A stretch of 64,000 nt of DNA from Thermoanaerobaculia bacterium. GTDB taxonomy: Bacteria > Acidobacteriota > Thermoanaerobaculia > Gp7-AA8. Location of the stretch: assembly GCA_017883205.1 (NCBI GenBank), contig JADGNZ010000013.1, forward strand, positions 62,001 through 126,000, written 5' to 3'. This document shows positions 25,738 through 32,346 of this stretch, one piece after another (positions within the stretch are counted from its first letter, which is position 1; every line of letters begins with the position of its first letter). Under the pieces are notes generated by a model. That model made no database searches. It had not been told where the DNA came from and saw only the letters and a program-made list of their open reading frames with translations. The position numbers and the translations under genes were made by a program.

Positions 25738-26260
25738 TGTCCATGGACAGATTCGACGGGCCAGCCGACATCAAGAAATGTCAGGCAGGCTTGTCCAATC
25801 TGTCCATGGATAGATTCGGTAGACCTTCCCGACATTTCAGTAGACCTTCCCGACACTAGAGATGTCAGTCAGACCTGTTGAAGTTGTCCATGGACATATT
25901 GGGTAGGCCTATCGACATCAAAAGATTGTCAGACAGACCTGCTCAATTTGTCCATGGACATATTCGGTAGGCCTTTCCGACATTTCGGTAGACCTTCCTG
26001 ACATTAAGAAATGTGAGTCAGACCAGTGGAAGTTGTCCATGGACATATTCGATAGGCCCACCGACATCAAAAGACGTCACGCAGGCCTGTTTAATGTGTC
26101 CATGGACAGATTCGGTAGACCTTTCCGACATTTCGGTAGACCTTCCTGACACTAAAGATGTCAGTCCGAGCTGTTTAATTTGTCCATGGACAGATTCGGT
26201 AGCCTGCCAGTCATCAAGAGATGTCAGACAAGCTGACTCAATTTGTCCATGGACATTTTG
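25738..26260. repeat. Higher-order tandem repeat built on TGTCCATGGACA palindromes
   Basis: Eight palindromes TGTCCATGGACA (one is TGTCCATGGATA) start at 25738, 25801, 25885, 25949, 26034, 26097, 26181 and 26244. Spacings alternate 63, 84, 64, 85, 63, 84 and 63 bp, so the true unit is about 147-149 bp with two half-types, repeated 3.5 times. The long half contains a doubled GGTAGACCTTCC-GACATTTC word; the short half ends in GACATCAAAAG-type sequence. The region 25670-26320 has no convincing gene; the small frames reading CPWTDSV repeats are by-products. Confidence 0.9.
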
Positions 26261-26324
26261 AGCAGCCCCACTGCCCCTCGAAATAGGTTGGTTCACAAAT
26301 TCAAGTGACGATCGGAAGAAACGA

Positions 26325-26389
26325 ACCACAGAGACACTGAGGACACAGAGATTCAAACAGTTCTCTGAGACCTCTGCGTCTCTGTGGTG
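26325..26389. repeat. CCACAGAGACAC-family hairpin, copy 1
   Basis: Arms ACCACAGAGACACTGAGG and CCTCTGCGTCTCTGTGGT form a long imperfect hairpin ending at the stop codon of acr3. It is nearly identical to the copy at 27549-27613 in the same orientation and related to the one at 44584-44646. Confidence 0.85.
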
Positions 26390-27463
26390 CTAAGAAGTCC
26401 GCGCAGGAAGGTCGAACCAGTGCTTCGTTGACACGCACATGCGGCAGACGGAGAGCATCACCGGCACTTCGACCAGGACGCCTACGACTGTGGCGAGCGC
26501 GGCGCCGGAGCCGGGTCCGTAAAGCGCGATCGCGGTGGCTACGGCCAGCTCGAAGAAGTTCGATGCCCCGATGAGCGCGCCGGGAGCGGCCACGGGATAT
26601 GGAACGCGGAACAGCTTCATCAGACCGTAAGTGAGCGAGGAGTTGAAGTAGACCTGCAGAAGGATCGGCACGGCGATGAGGAGCACGTGGAACCAGCGCG
26701 TGGTGATGTTCTCCGCCTGGAAGGCGAAGATCAGCACGAGCGTCGCTAGGAGCGCGATGATCGTCACGGGCGCGAATCGCGTCATGAGCTCGCGCTCGAA
26801 CCATTCCGCACCCTTGCGCCGAATCAGAACGGCCCGGCTGATCGCGCCGAGGGATAGGGGGATGACGACGAAGATCAGGACGGAGTAGAGCAGAACGCGG
26901 AACGGCACTTCCAACCCGGCCGCGCCGGCGATGAGGAACTTCACGATCGGCGCAAAGGCGACGAGCATGATGAGATCGTTCACCGATACCTGCACCAGCG
27001 TGTAGGCTGGGTCACCGTCGGAGAGATACGACCAGACGAACACCATCGCCGTGCACGGTGCGGCGGCGAGAATGATCACGCCGGCGATGTATTGGCTGGC
27101 CAGCTCCGGGCCGATGAGCGGCAGGAAGAGATGCCGGAAGAAGAGCCAGCCGAAGAAGGCCATCGAGAACGGCTTCACGAGCCAATTGACGACAACGGTG
27201 ATGAGGAGACCCTTCGGCTTCCGGCCGACGCGCACGATCGAGCCGAAGTCGATCTTGAGCATCATCGGATAGATCATCAGCCAGATCAGAATGGCGATCG
27301 GGATGTTGATCTGGCTGCCCGTCCCGAACTCCATCCGCTGCAAGGCGTGGACGGAACCGGGAAGCAGCTTGCCGAGGATTACTCCGGCCACCATGCAGAG
27401 CGCTACCCAGAGCGAGAGGTAACGCTCGAAGACATTCATTCGCTTCGGTGCAACAGCGTTCAT
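26390..27463 (-). CDS. acr3: ACR3 family arsenite efflux transporter
   Basis: 357 residues, about ten membrane helices, normal ACR3 length. Features: an N-terminal FERYLSLWVALCMVAGVILG; the conserved helix PMMLKIDFGSIVRVGRKPKG; AAAPCTAMVFVWSYLSDGDP with the family Cys thought to bind arsenite; and late helices VAAPGALIGASNFFELAVA. It pumps As(III) out using the proton gradient. No arsR or arsC is adjacent. It is flanked by two direct copies of a 65-bp hairpin repeat and is divergent from a Met/His-rich outer-membrane gene. A short AT-rich dyad (ATATTCGCATAAGCGTAT) before its start may be an operator, but this is weak. Confidence 0.92.
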   Translation of the reverse strand: MNAVAPKRMNVFERYLSLWVALCMVAGVILGKLLPGSVHALQRMEFGTGSQINIPIAILIWLMIYPMMLKIDFGSIVRVGRKPKGLLITVVVNWLVKPFSMAFFGWLFFRHLFLPLIGPELASQYIAGVIILAAAPCTAMVFVWSYLSDGDPAYTLVQVSVNDLIMLVAFAPIVKFLIAGAAGLEVPFRVLLYSVLIFVVIPLSLGAISRAVLIRRKGAEWFERELMTRFAPVTIIALLATLVLIFAFQAENITTRWFHVLLIAVPILLQVYFNSSLTYGLMKLFRVPYPVAAPGALIGASNFFELAVATAIALYGPGSGAALATVVGVLVEVPVMLSVCRMCVSTKHWFDLPARTS

Positions 27464-27494
27464 CGATCTTGAGAAGTCTCTCGTGTACGACGGT

Positions 27495-27518
27495 TAGTAT
27501 ATTCGCATAAGCGTATGT
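27495..27518. promoter_or_regulatory. Possible operator/promoter dyad between acr3 and the divergent gene
   Basis: An AT-rich imperfect dyad, ATATTCGCATAAGCGTATG, stands out in GC-rich DNA upstream of acr3. Its general layout resembles ArsR/SmtB operators, but the match is loose and no ArsR gene is nearby. Confidence 0.25.
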
Positions 27519-27548
27519 CGTCGCGTGTCACATCGATCGAAAACGCTG

Positions 27549-27613
27549 AACCACAGAGACACTGAGGACACAGAGATTCAAACGGTTCTCTGCGACCTCT
27601 GCGTCTCTGCGGT
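27549..27613. repeat. CCACAGAGACAC-family hairpin, copy 2
   Basis: Differs from the copy at 26325-26389 at only a few positions over ~65 bp, same orientation, so acr3 is bracketed by direct repeats. It ends 24 bp before the start of the next gene. Confidence 0.85.
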
Positions 27614-27637
27614 GATAAAACTTCGCCAGGGAAGATC

Positions 27638-28990
27638 ATGAAGCGATTCATCCTCAACTGCAGCACGTTCCTGTTCCTTCTCATCTGGCTCACGAACGTG
27701 AGCGCGGCCGAAGAGCCGGGCACGGCGCAGCAGACGATGAATGACATGCCGCCAAGTTCGCCAGGGGAACGTGCGCACGACATGAGCGGCATGCAGATGC
27801 AGAGCGACGCGACGAGCGAGCTACTGATGCGTCAGGCGTCCGGCACCAGCATGAATCCTTCTGCCGCTCCGATGCACATGGCAATGACGCAGCGCGGCGA
27901 CTGGATGCTGATGCTTCACGGGCTCGCCTTCGTCAATCAGGTGGTCCAGTCCGGCCCGCGCGGCGATGACAAACTCTTCTCGACCAACTGGATCATGGGC
28001 ATGGCGGACCATCCCCTCGGCGGCGGTCATCTCATGCTCCGTTCGATGTTGAGTCTTGAACCGCTGACGGTCGGCAAGAAGTACCCCGAGCTGTTCCAGA
28101 CCGGCGAGACCATCGGCGGCCGTCCCATCATCGACGCGCAGCACCCGCACGATTTCTTCATGGAGCTCGCCGCCGAGTACGCGCATCCATTGACCGGCAA
28201 CACCATCGGTTACATCTACGCCGCTCCGTTCGGCGATCCGTCGCTCGGACCGGTCGCCTATCCGCACCGCGCCTCCGCGTCCGAGATCCCGCAGGCCACA
28301 CTCAGCCATCACGTGCAGGACTCGACGCACATCGCCGGAAGCGTGCTCACCATCGGCGCGCAAAGCGGCACGTTTGGCTACGCCTTCAGCGGCTTTCACG
28401 GGCGCGAGCCGGACGAGAAGCGATGGGACATCGACACCGGCAAGATCGATTCGTGGGCCACGCGCTTCACGTTCGATCCGTCGCCCAACTGGACCGCACA
28501 GATATCGACCGGCCACCTCAAACATCCTGAAGCCGCGGAGCCGGGTGACGTGCAGCGGACCACGGCATCGGTCGCGTACAGCAGTGTTACGTCCATCGGC
28601 CAGTGGGACACGAGTCTGGTCTTCGGTCACAACAACAAAAGCGTTGGACACGATGGCAGTTCGTGGCTGGCAGAGTCGGTGCTGCAGCTCGCCGGGCGTA
28701 ACTACGTCACCGGCCGCGCCGAGGTCGTGGACAAGGACGAGCTGTTCGCGGAGCAGAACGTGCCGCCCGCCATCGAGCACGGTCTCTTCCGGGTGAAGGC
28801 GCTCACGCTCGGCTACTCGCGCGATCTACTCACTACGAACGAAATCACCTTCGCCCTCGGCGGAAACGTGACGCTCTATGCGTTATCTAAACAAATCAAG
28901 CCGTTCTACGGCAGCAGTCCGCACTCGGTGTACTTCTTCGTCAGGCTTCGCGGCGGCAGCGCAGGTGCGCACGGCGCGCATTCGATGTGA
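27638..28990 (+). CDS. Outer-membrane barrel-like protein with Met/His-rich N-terminus, metal-linked
   Basis: 450 residues with a signal peptide (about 1-24). The N-terminal region is rich in Met and His (HDMSGMQMQSD, SAAPMHMAMTQ), as in copper- or silver-handling proteins. It then has a long domain with alternating aromatic/hydrophobic strands and the conserved-looking IIDAQHPHDFFMELAAEYAHP, ending as a probable beta barrel (SVYFFVRLRGG). I recognise the type from metal-resistance neighbourhoods but know no assigned function. A role in periplasmic or outer-membrane copper/arsenic handling is inferred from neighbours (ACR3 and Met-rich proteins). Confidence 0.6.
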   Translation: MKRFILNCSTFLFLLIWLTNVSAAEEPGTAQQTMNDMPPSSPGERAHDMSGMQMQSDATSELLMRQASGTSMNPSAAPMHMAMTQRGDWMLMLHGLAFVNQVVQSGPRGDDKLFSTNWIMGMADHPLGGGHLMLRSMLSLEPLTVGKKYPELFQTGETIGGRPIIDAQHPHDFFMELAAEYAHPLTGNTIGYIYAAPFGDPSLGPVAYPHRASASEIPQATLSHHVQDSTHIAGSVLTIGAQSGTFGYAFSGFHGREPDEKRWDIDTGKIDSWATRFTFDPSPNWTAQISTGHLKHPEAAEPGDVQRTTASVAYSSVTSIGQWDTSLVFGHNNKSVGHDGSSWLAESVLQLAGRNYVTGRAEVVDKDELFAEQNVPPAIEHGLFRVKALTLGYSRDLLTTNEITFALGGNVTLYALSKQIKPFYGSSPHSVYFFVRLRGGSAGAHGAHSM

Positions 28991-28996
28991 GGACGA

Positions 28997-29114
28997 ATGC
29001 CGCGAATGAACTGGACAGGAACCGGCAAAGCGCTCACCGCGCTCCTCGCCGTCGTCATTTTCGTCGCCGCGTTGTGCTGCGCGATGATGATGCATTCCGG
29101 AGAGGAGACAGTCA
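28997..29114 (+). CDS. Short hydrophobic frame, possible 5' part of the next gene
   Basis: Seven bases after the previous stop an ATG opens MPRMNWTGTGKALTALLAVVIFVAALCCAMMMHSG, one clear membrane helix, then loses coding character around 29110. There the next reading frame (29115-29318) takes over with further helices. Either this is the first half of one four-helix protein broken by a frameshift, or it is a separate ~46-residue peptide whose real stop was lost. The nominal frame continues to 29362, but that tail is Arg-rich shadow sequence. Confidence 0.3.
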
Positions 29115-29318
29115 TTGCTGCCATTCGCAATCTTCATCGGCAGTGGTCTCGCAGTCACGGTGGCGTACGAGATTCACGCTCTCGCCGTCGGGCAGTGGTC
29201 CTACGCCGAAACGATGCCGGCCATCGCAGGGGTTGGCGTCCTTCCGATTCTGCAGTGGTTGCTGATTCCGATTGCGGAGCTCGCCGTGTTCCGGCTTCTC
29301 TGGCGATCGCGGGTCTAA
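29115..29318 (+). CDS. Small membrane protein, three helices (67 aa)
   Basis: A TTG start follows GGAGAGGAG by 7 nt. The protein reads LPFAIFIGSGLAVTVAYEIHALAVG, then AGVGVLPILQWLLIPIAELAVFRLLW, giving two or three membrane helices. It overlaps the shadow end of the preceding frame. Family unknown to me. It sits inside the metal-linked patch and may complete the protein begun at 28997. Confidence 0.5.
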   Translation: MLPFAIFIGSGLAVTVAYEIHALAVGQWSYAETMPAIAGVGVLPILQWLLIPIAELAVFRLLWRSRV

Positions 29319-29382
29319 CCCGCTGCGCAGGGAGACTTCCGGCACGAGCGCTTCGCCCATAGTCTCGTTCCGGGGGCAAGGG

Positions 29383-29805
29383 TCAGTGTTGGTGTTCCGC
29401 GCCAGGAGGGACCGGAGCTTTTTCTTTCATCATCGGGCAGCTGGCCATCGAGTCTGCCATCCCTTTCATCGCCCCGCTCTTCATGTGCTCCATCATGTGC
29501 TCCATCATCTTCGGCTGCATGTCCATCATCTGCTTCGCCATCATGGAGCGCTGGGCGACCAGCTCATTGATGACCGCTGCGGTCTTGTCAACCTTGGCTG
29601 AGCCCTTCGCTTTGTTCATGTCATCGACGAGGCCTTGAAGCTTCGAATCCATTTCTGCCATGTGCTTCTGCATCGCCTCGTGCTCCTGCATCATCGCCGC
29701 GCAATCGGGCATCATCGCCGGCTTCTGAGCTTCAGGCATCTGAGCGAAGAGTGATGGCACACAGAGTAGTGCCACGGCAAATCCAGCGATCATTCGTTTC
29801 ATCAT
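29383..29805 (-). CDS. Met-rich periplasmic protein
   Basis: About 140 residues. A signal peptide (MMKRMIAGFAVALLCVPSLFA) is followed by a helical, Met-rich mature chain: MMPDCAAMMQEHEAMQKHMAEMD, QMMDMQPKMMEHMMEHMKSG, SCPMMKEK and a His-rich end (GAEHQH). Met, His and Cys clusters suggest binding of soft metals such as Cu(I), Ag(I) or As(III). The start is one of two adjacent ATGs behind GGAG; upstream codons add an unrelated basic stretch. It lies near the ACR3 and Met/His-rich outer-membrane genes, so a metal-buffering role is likely but inferred. Confidence 0.62.
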   Translation of the reverse strand: MMKRMIAGFAVALLCVPSLFAQMPEAQKPAMMPDCAAMMQEHEAMQKHMAEMDSKLQGLVDDMNKAKGSAKVDKTAAVINELVAQRSMMAKQMMDMQPKMMEHMMEHMKSGAMKGMADSMASCPMMKEKAPVPPGAEHQH

Positions 29806-29885
29806 GAGCTCCAATTTCCGTTCGCAGCGCGCGGAATTGCACACGGCTTGTTCGCATCAATTTCTTTAGGACGTCTCGGGTGACG

Positions 29886-30011
29886 TTACGGGGCGCCAGC
29901 TCTGCTCCGTAGAAGCCTCACGATGACAATCACCAGGACGACCACGAGCAGCGTGCCGACGATTGTCCAGACCGACGTTGACCCCATCCAGTTGCCCATC
30001 GTGCCGTTCAT
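29886..30011 (-). CDS. Small single-span membrane protein (41 aa)
   Basis: A short frame reads MNGTMGNWMGSTSVWTIVG followed by a Val/Leu/Ile-rich helix (LLVVVLVIVIV) and a basic end RLLRSRAGAP. A Met/Gly-rich opening, one helix and Arg-rich cytoplasmic end resemble the tiny membrane proteins often found beside copper-handling genes. It lies 80 bp upstream of, and in line with, the Met-rich periplasmic gene, so the two may be co-transcribed. The gap 30012-30129 after the dehydrogenase gene shows nothing else. Confidence 0.5.
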   Translation of the reverse strand: MNGTMGNWMGSTSVWTIVGTLLVVVLVIVIVRLLRSRAGAP

Positions 30012-30129
30012 GGCATTCTCATCTGCACGAATTGATCCGAGTCTGTTTCCTGGGCGTCACGGTTCGCGGTGATGAGACTCAGCGCGAACTTCGATTGATC
30101 TTCCGAATCGGTACGCGTACGCCGCGCCT

Positions 30130-31110
30130 CTAGCCACGCGAAGGGCTTGCCGGCCACGGATCGAGAATGGCGGTTCCTGTCAGTCTTCCGTCGCGCAGAT
30201 CGGAAAGTGCTTCGTTCGCATGATCGAGTGGATAGACCGTGCGTCTCGTCTCGATCCGAAGGGAGGCGATCCGTTGGAAGAACTGCTCGCCGTCGGCGCG
30301 GGTGAGGTTGGCCACCGAACGGATGGAGCGTTCGTTCCACAGCATCTCGTACGGGAACGAAGGGATGTCGCTCATGTGAATGCCGGCGCAGATCACCGAG
30401 CCGCCTTTCACCAGGTTCCGAAGCGCCGTCACCACGAGCGAGCCGTCGGGAGCGAAGATGATGGCCGCGTCGAGTGGATGGGGCGGCGCGGCGCTGGAGC
30501 CCGATGCCCAGACCGCGCCCATGTCGCGCGCGAATTGCTGCGCGGCGGAATCGCCATCGCGCGTGAAGGCGTAGACCTCGCGGCCGTCAGCGCGCGCGAT
30601 CTGGACCAGGATCTGCGCGGCCGAGCCGAAGCCGAAGAATCCGATGCGCGCGGCGTCGCCGGTCATCCGATAGGCGCGAAATCCGATCAGACCGGCGCAC
30701 AAGAGAGGCGCAGCTTCGGCGGGCGTGTAGTTGCCGGGAATCGGAAAGCAGTAGCGGCGGTCCGCGACGGCGTACTGCGCGTATCCGCCATCGACGGTAT
30801 AGCCGGTGAACTTCGCGTTGTCGCACAGATTCTCGCGGCCGCTCCGGCAGTACGCGCAAACCCCGCACGTCCAGGCGAGCCACGGAACGCCGAAGCGCGT
30901 ATTCGTCGCTTCCTCGATCCCCACGATCTGGTGTCCGGGAATGAGCGGCAACTTCGGATCGCGCAGCTCGCCGTCGACGACATGGAGATCCGTTCGGCAG
31001 ACCGCGCAGCTCTCGACGCGGAGAAGCAGTTGCTCCGCATCCGGCTGCGGCACCGGCAGTTCGGTGAGATCGAGCGGCTTGCCAGCCTCGCGCAAGACCA
31101 TCGCGTGCAT
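30130..31110 (-). CDS. Zinc-dependent alcohol dehydrogenase
   Basis: 326 residues of the medium-chain dehydrogenase/reductase family, oxidising an alcohol (or reducing an aldehyde) with NAD(P). Catalytic zinc ligands lie in ESCAVCRTDLHVVDG and GHQIVG (GHE variant); the four structural-zinc cysteines are in WTCGVCAYCRSGRENLC. The nucleotide fold contains GFFGFGSAAQILVQIA. It most resembles the AdhP/AdhA group related to aldehyde tolerance. The start at 31110 is chosen because TACTCT sits exactly 6 nt upstream; the nominal start five codons earlier would overlap that box. The substrate is unknown. Confidence 0.85.
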   Translation of the reverse strand: MHAMVLREAGKPLDLTELPVPQPDAEQLLLRVESCAVCRTDLHVVDGELRDPKLPLIPGHQIVGIEEATNTRFGVPWLAWTCGVCAYCRSGRENLCDNAKFTGYTVDGGYAQYAVADRRYCFPIPGNYTPAEAAPLLCAGLIGFRAYRMTGDAARIGFFGFGSAAQILVQIARADGREVYAFTRDGDSAAQQFARDMGAVWASGSSAAPPHPLDAAIIFAPDGSLVVTALRNLVKGGSVICAGIHMSDIPSFPYEMLWNERSIRSVANLTRADGEQFFQRIASLRIETRRTVYPLDHANEALSDLRDGRLTGTAILDPWPASPSRG

Positions 31111-31116
31111 GCGGGA

Positions 31117-31122
31117 AGAGTA
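31117..31122 (-). promoter_or_regulatory. -10 box (TACTCT) of the alcohol dehydrogenase gene, leaderless type
   Basis: TACTCT then TCCCGC then ATG on the minus strand: the same box and spacing class as at uma2 and mutL. Confidence 0.45.
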
Positions 31123-31126
31123 CACG

Positions 31127-31168
31127 GGCGGGTGGGGTGTGGGGGGTCGGGGGTGGGAGAAAAAGACT
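31127..31168. repeat. G-rich dispersed repeat (GGGGTGTGGGGGG word)
   Basis: GGGCGGGTGGGGTGTGGGGGGTCGGGGGTGGGAG lies upstream of the dehydrogenase promoter and downstream of the BtuF-like gene. It belongs to the same family as the G-rich arms at 21946, 23801, 36600 and 51301. Confidence 0.6.
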
Positions 31169-31197
31169 GGTGTCGCGCAGCGTGACGCTGCGGGTGG

Positions 31198-32079
31198 CTA
31201 TGGCTTCTCCACCCTTGCATCGAGAATCGCGTTCAGCATCTCCGCCGCCTTGCCTACTCTTGGTCCGGGGTGCGTGAAGAGGTTCTCGTCGACGGCGACT
31301 GCTTCGACGTTCTTCGTGCCGGCACGCTCGAGCAGCGCGCGGACCTGCTCGGGCGCGACAGAGTGATTCGGATAGAGGAGCAGATCGGGGGGGCTGGCGA
31401 CGAATGATTCGAGCGAGTACTGCGGCCAGCCGTTGACCTCGACGGCGTTGCGCGCGCCGCACAGTGCGAAGAGATCGCCGGCGAAGGTATTGTTGCCGGC
31501 GACGTAGAGCGGATCGGGCCAGACGGCGAGCATCACGCGCGGCGCGTTCGTGCGCGTGCGCCGCGCGCGGCCGAGGCTGGCGTTGAGCGCGGCGACGGCG
31601 TGCGCGCTGTCGACGCCGAGCGCGGTGCCGATCGCCGTCATCGAGCGGGCGATATCGGCGAGGCGCTCGTTCGTGACCACGAGCAGCGGGATGTGGACGG
31701 CGGCCAGCGCGCGCCCGAGGTTGGGCGGGAGGCCGGCGGCGTTTGCGATGACGAGATCGGGGCGCACGGCCACAATCTTTTCGAGATTCGGCTGGATGCC
31801 GCCGACGTGCGGGAGCTTGCGTCCGGGCGTGGCTTCCGCGATGGCATCGGTGGAAAAATCATCGGTTCCGGTGATGCGGTCTCCGGCGCCGAGCACGAGC
31901 ACCATCTCCGTCACGTTCGGCGCGAGGGTGACGATCCGGCGCGGAGTCGGTTTCGGTGCGGGCTCGTTTGCGGTGCATGCGGCGATAAGAGCGAGAAGCA
32001 CAGACAAGAGTGTCTGTGCCACACAGAAACAAAAACCGCGGCGTCGTGGCCGCGGTCTGGGTGAAGCGAATGGAGTCAC
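31198..32079 (-). CDS. BtuF-like periplasmic substrate-binding lipoprotein
   Basis: About 270-293 residues. The mature part is a class III periplasmic binding protein: RRIVTLAPNVTEMVLVLGAGDRITG, HVGGIQPNLEKIVAVRPDLVI (typical of BtuF/FhuD-like proteins) and WPDPLYVAGNNTFAGDLFALCGA. Such proteins deliver vitamin B12 or siderophores to an ABC importer; no permease or ATPase is adjacent. LLALIAAC looks like a lipobox. The start is uncertain: the GTG at 32079 would make the N-terminus translate a terminator-like hairpin (RPRPRRRGF), while a GTG at 32022 lies after it. A dispersed hairpin (31998-32019) encodes part of the signal peptide. Confidence 0.75.
   Translation of the reverse strand: MTPFASPRPRPRRRGFCFCVAQTLLSVLLALIAACTANEPAPKPTPRRIVTLAPNVTEMVLVLGAGDRITGTDDFSTDAIAEATPGRKLPHVGGIQPNLEKIVAVRPDLVIANAAGLPPNLGRALAAVHIPLLVVTNERLADIARSMTAIGTALGVDSAHAVAALNASLGRARRTRTNAPRVMLAVWPDPLYVAGNNTFAGDLFALCGARNAVEVNGWPQYSLESFVASPPDLLLYPNHSVAPEQVRALLERAGTKNVEAVAVDENLFTHPGPRVGKAAEMLNAILDARVEKP
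31998..32019. repeat. Short hairpin GCACAGACA...TGTCTGTGC inside the signal-peptide codons
   Basis: A perfect 9-bp inverted repeat with a 4-nt loop encodes AQTLLSV of the BtuF-like lipoprotein. It looks like a small mobile palindrome that has become part of a signal sequence. Confidence 0.5.
32030..32055 (-). terminator. Rho-independent terminator after the coiled-coil gene
   Basis: On the minus strand CCGCGGC-CACGAC-GCCGCGG is followed by TTTTTG. It lies 28 bp beyond the stop of the coiled-coil gene and before the later possible start of the BtuF-like gene. Confidence 0.6.
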
Positions 32080-32082
32080 GTT

Positions 32083-32313
32083 CTACGACTCGCCGCCGTC
32101 GTCGTCGTCCATATCGTTGTTGATGCCAAGGCGGGAGCAGGCGGCGGCGTACATCTGCTTCGAGGCGTTGATCGCGTTCTGCAGCTCGGCGATCCTGTCC
32201 TTCACCTTCGCAAGCTCTTCTTCGATCTGGTCTTTCAGGTCGCTGATCTCCTGCTTGGTAACCTGAAGCGTCGTTTCGTAGAACTTGCGCTGCTGATCTG
32301 TGATGACCGTCAT
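32083..32313 (-). CDS. Small coiled-coil protein (76 aa)
   Basis: 76 residues, nearly all one amphipathic helix with heptad spacing (FYETTLQVTKQEISDLKDQI, AKVKDRIAELQNAIN) and a strongly acidic tail (NNDMDDDDGGES). No known domain. A strong ribosome binding site (GGAGGAG just before ATG) and position 33 bp after the kinase gene on the same strand support it as a real gene. It could be a partner or substrate of the kinase. A terminator follows. Confidence 0.65.
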   Translation of the reverse strand: MTVITDQQRKFYETTLQVTKQEISDLKDQIEEELAKVKDRIAELQNAINASKQMYAAACSRLGINNDMDDDDGGES

Positions 32314-32346
32314 TTCTCCTCCAAGTCAGTGGCGAACGGGCAGCGA

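Noticed and set aside
25738-26260. CRISPR array
   Set aside because: The sequence between the dyads is itself repeated in two alternating types, so there are no unique spacers, and no cas genes are present.
25699-26261. Small frames encoding CPWTDSV repeats
   Set aside because: Repeat spacings of 64 and 85 bp break the frame, and no signal, start site or homologous domain is visible.
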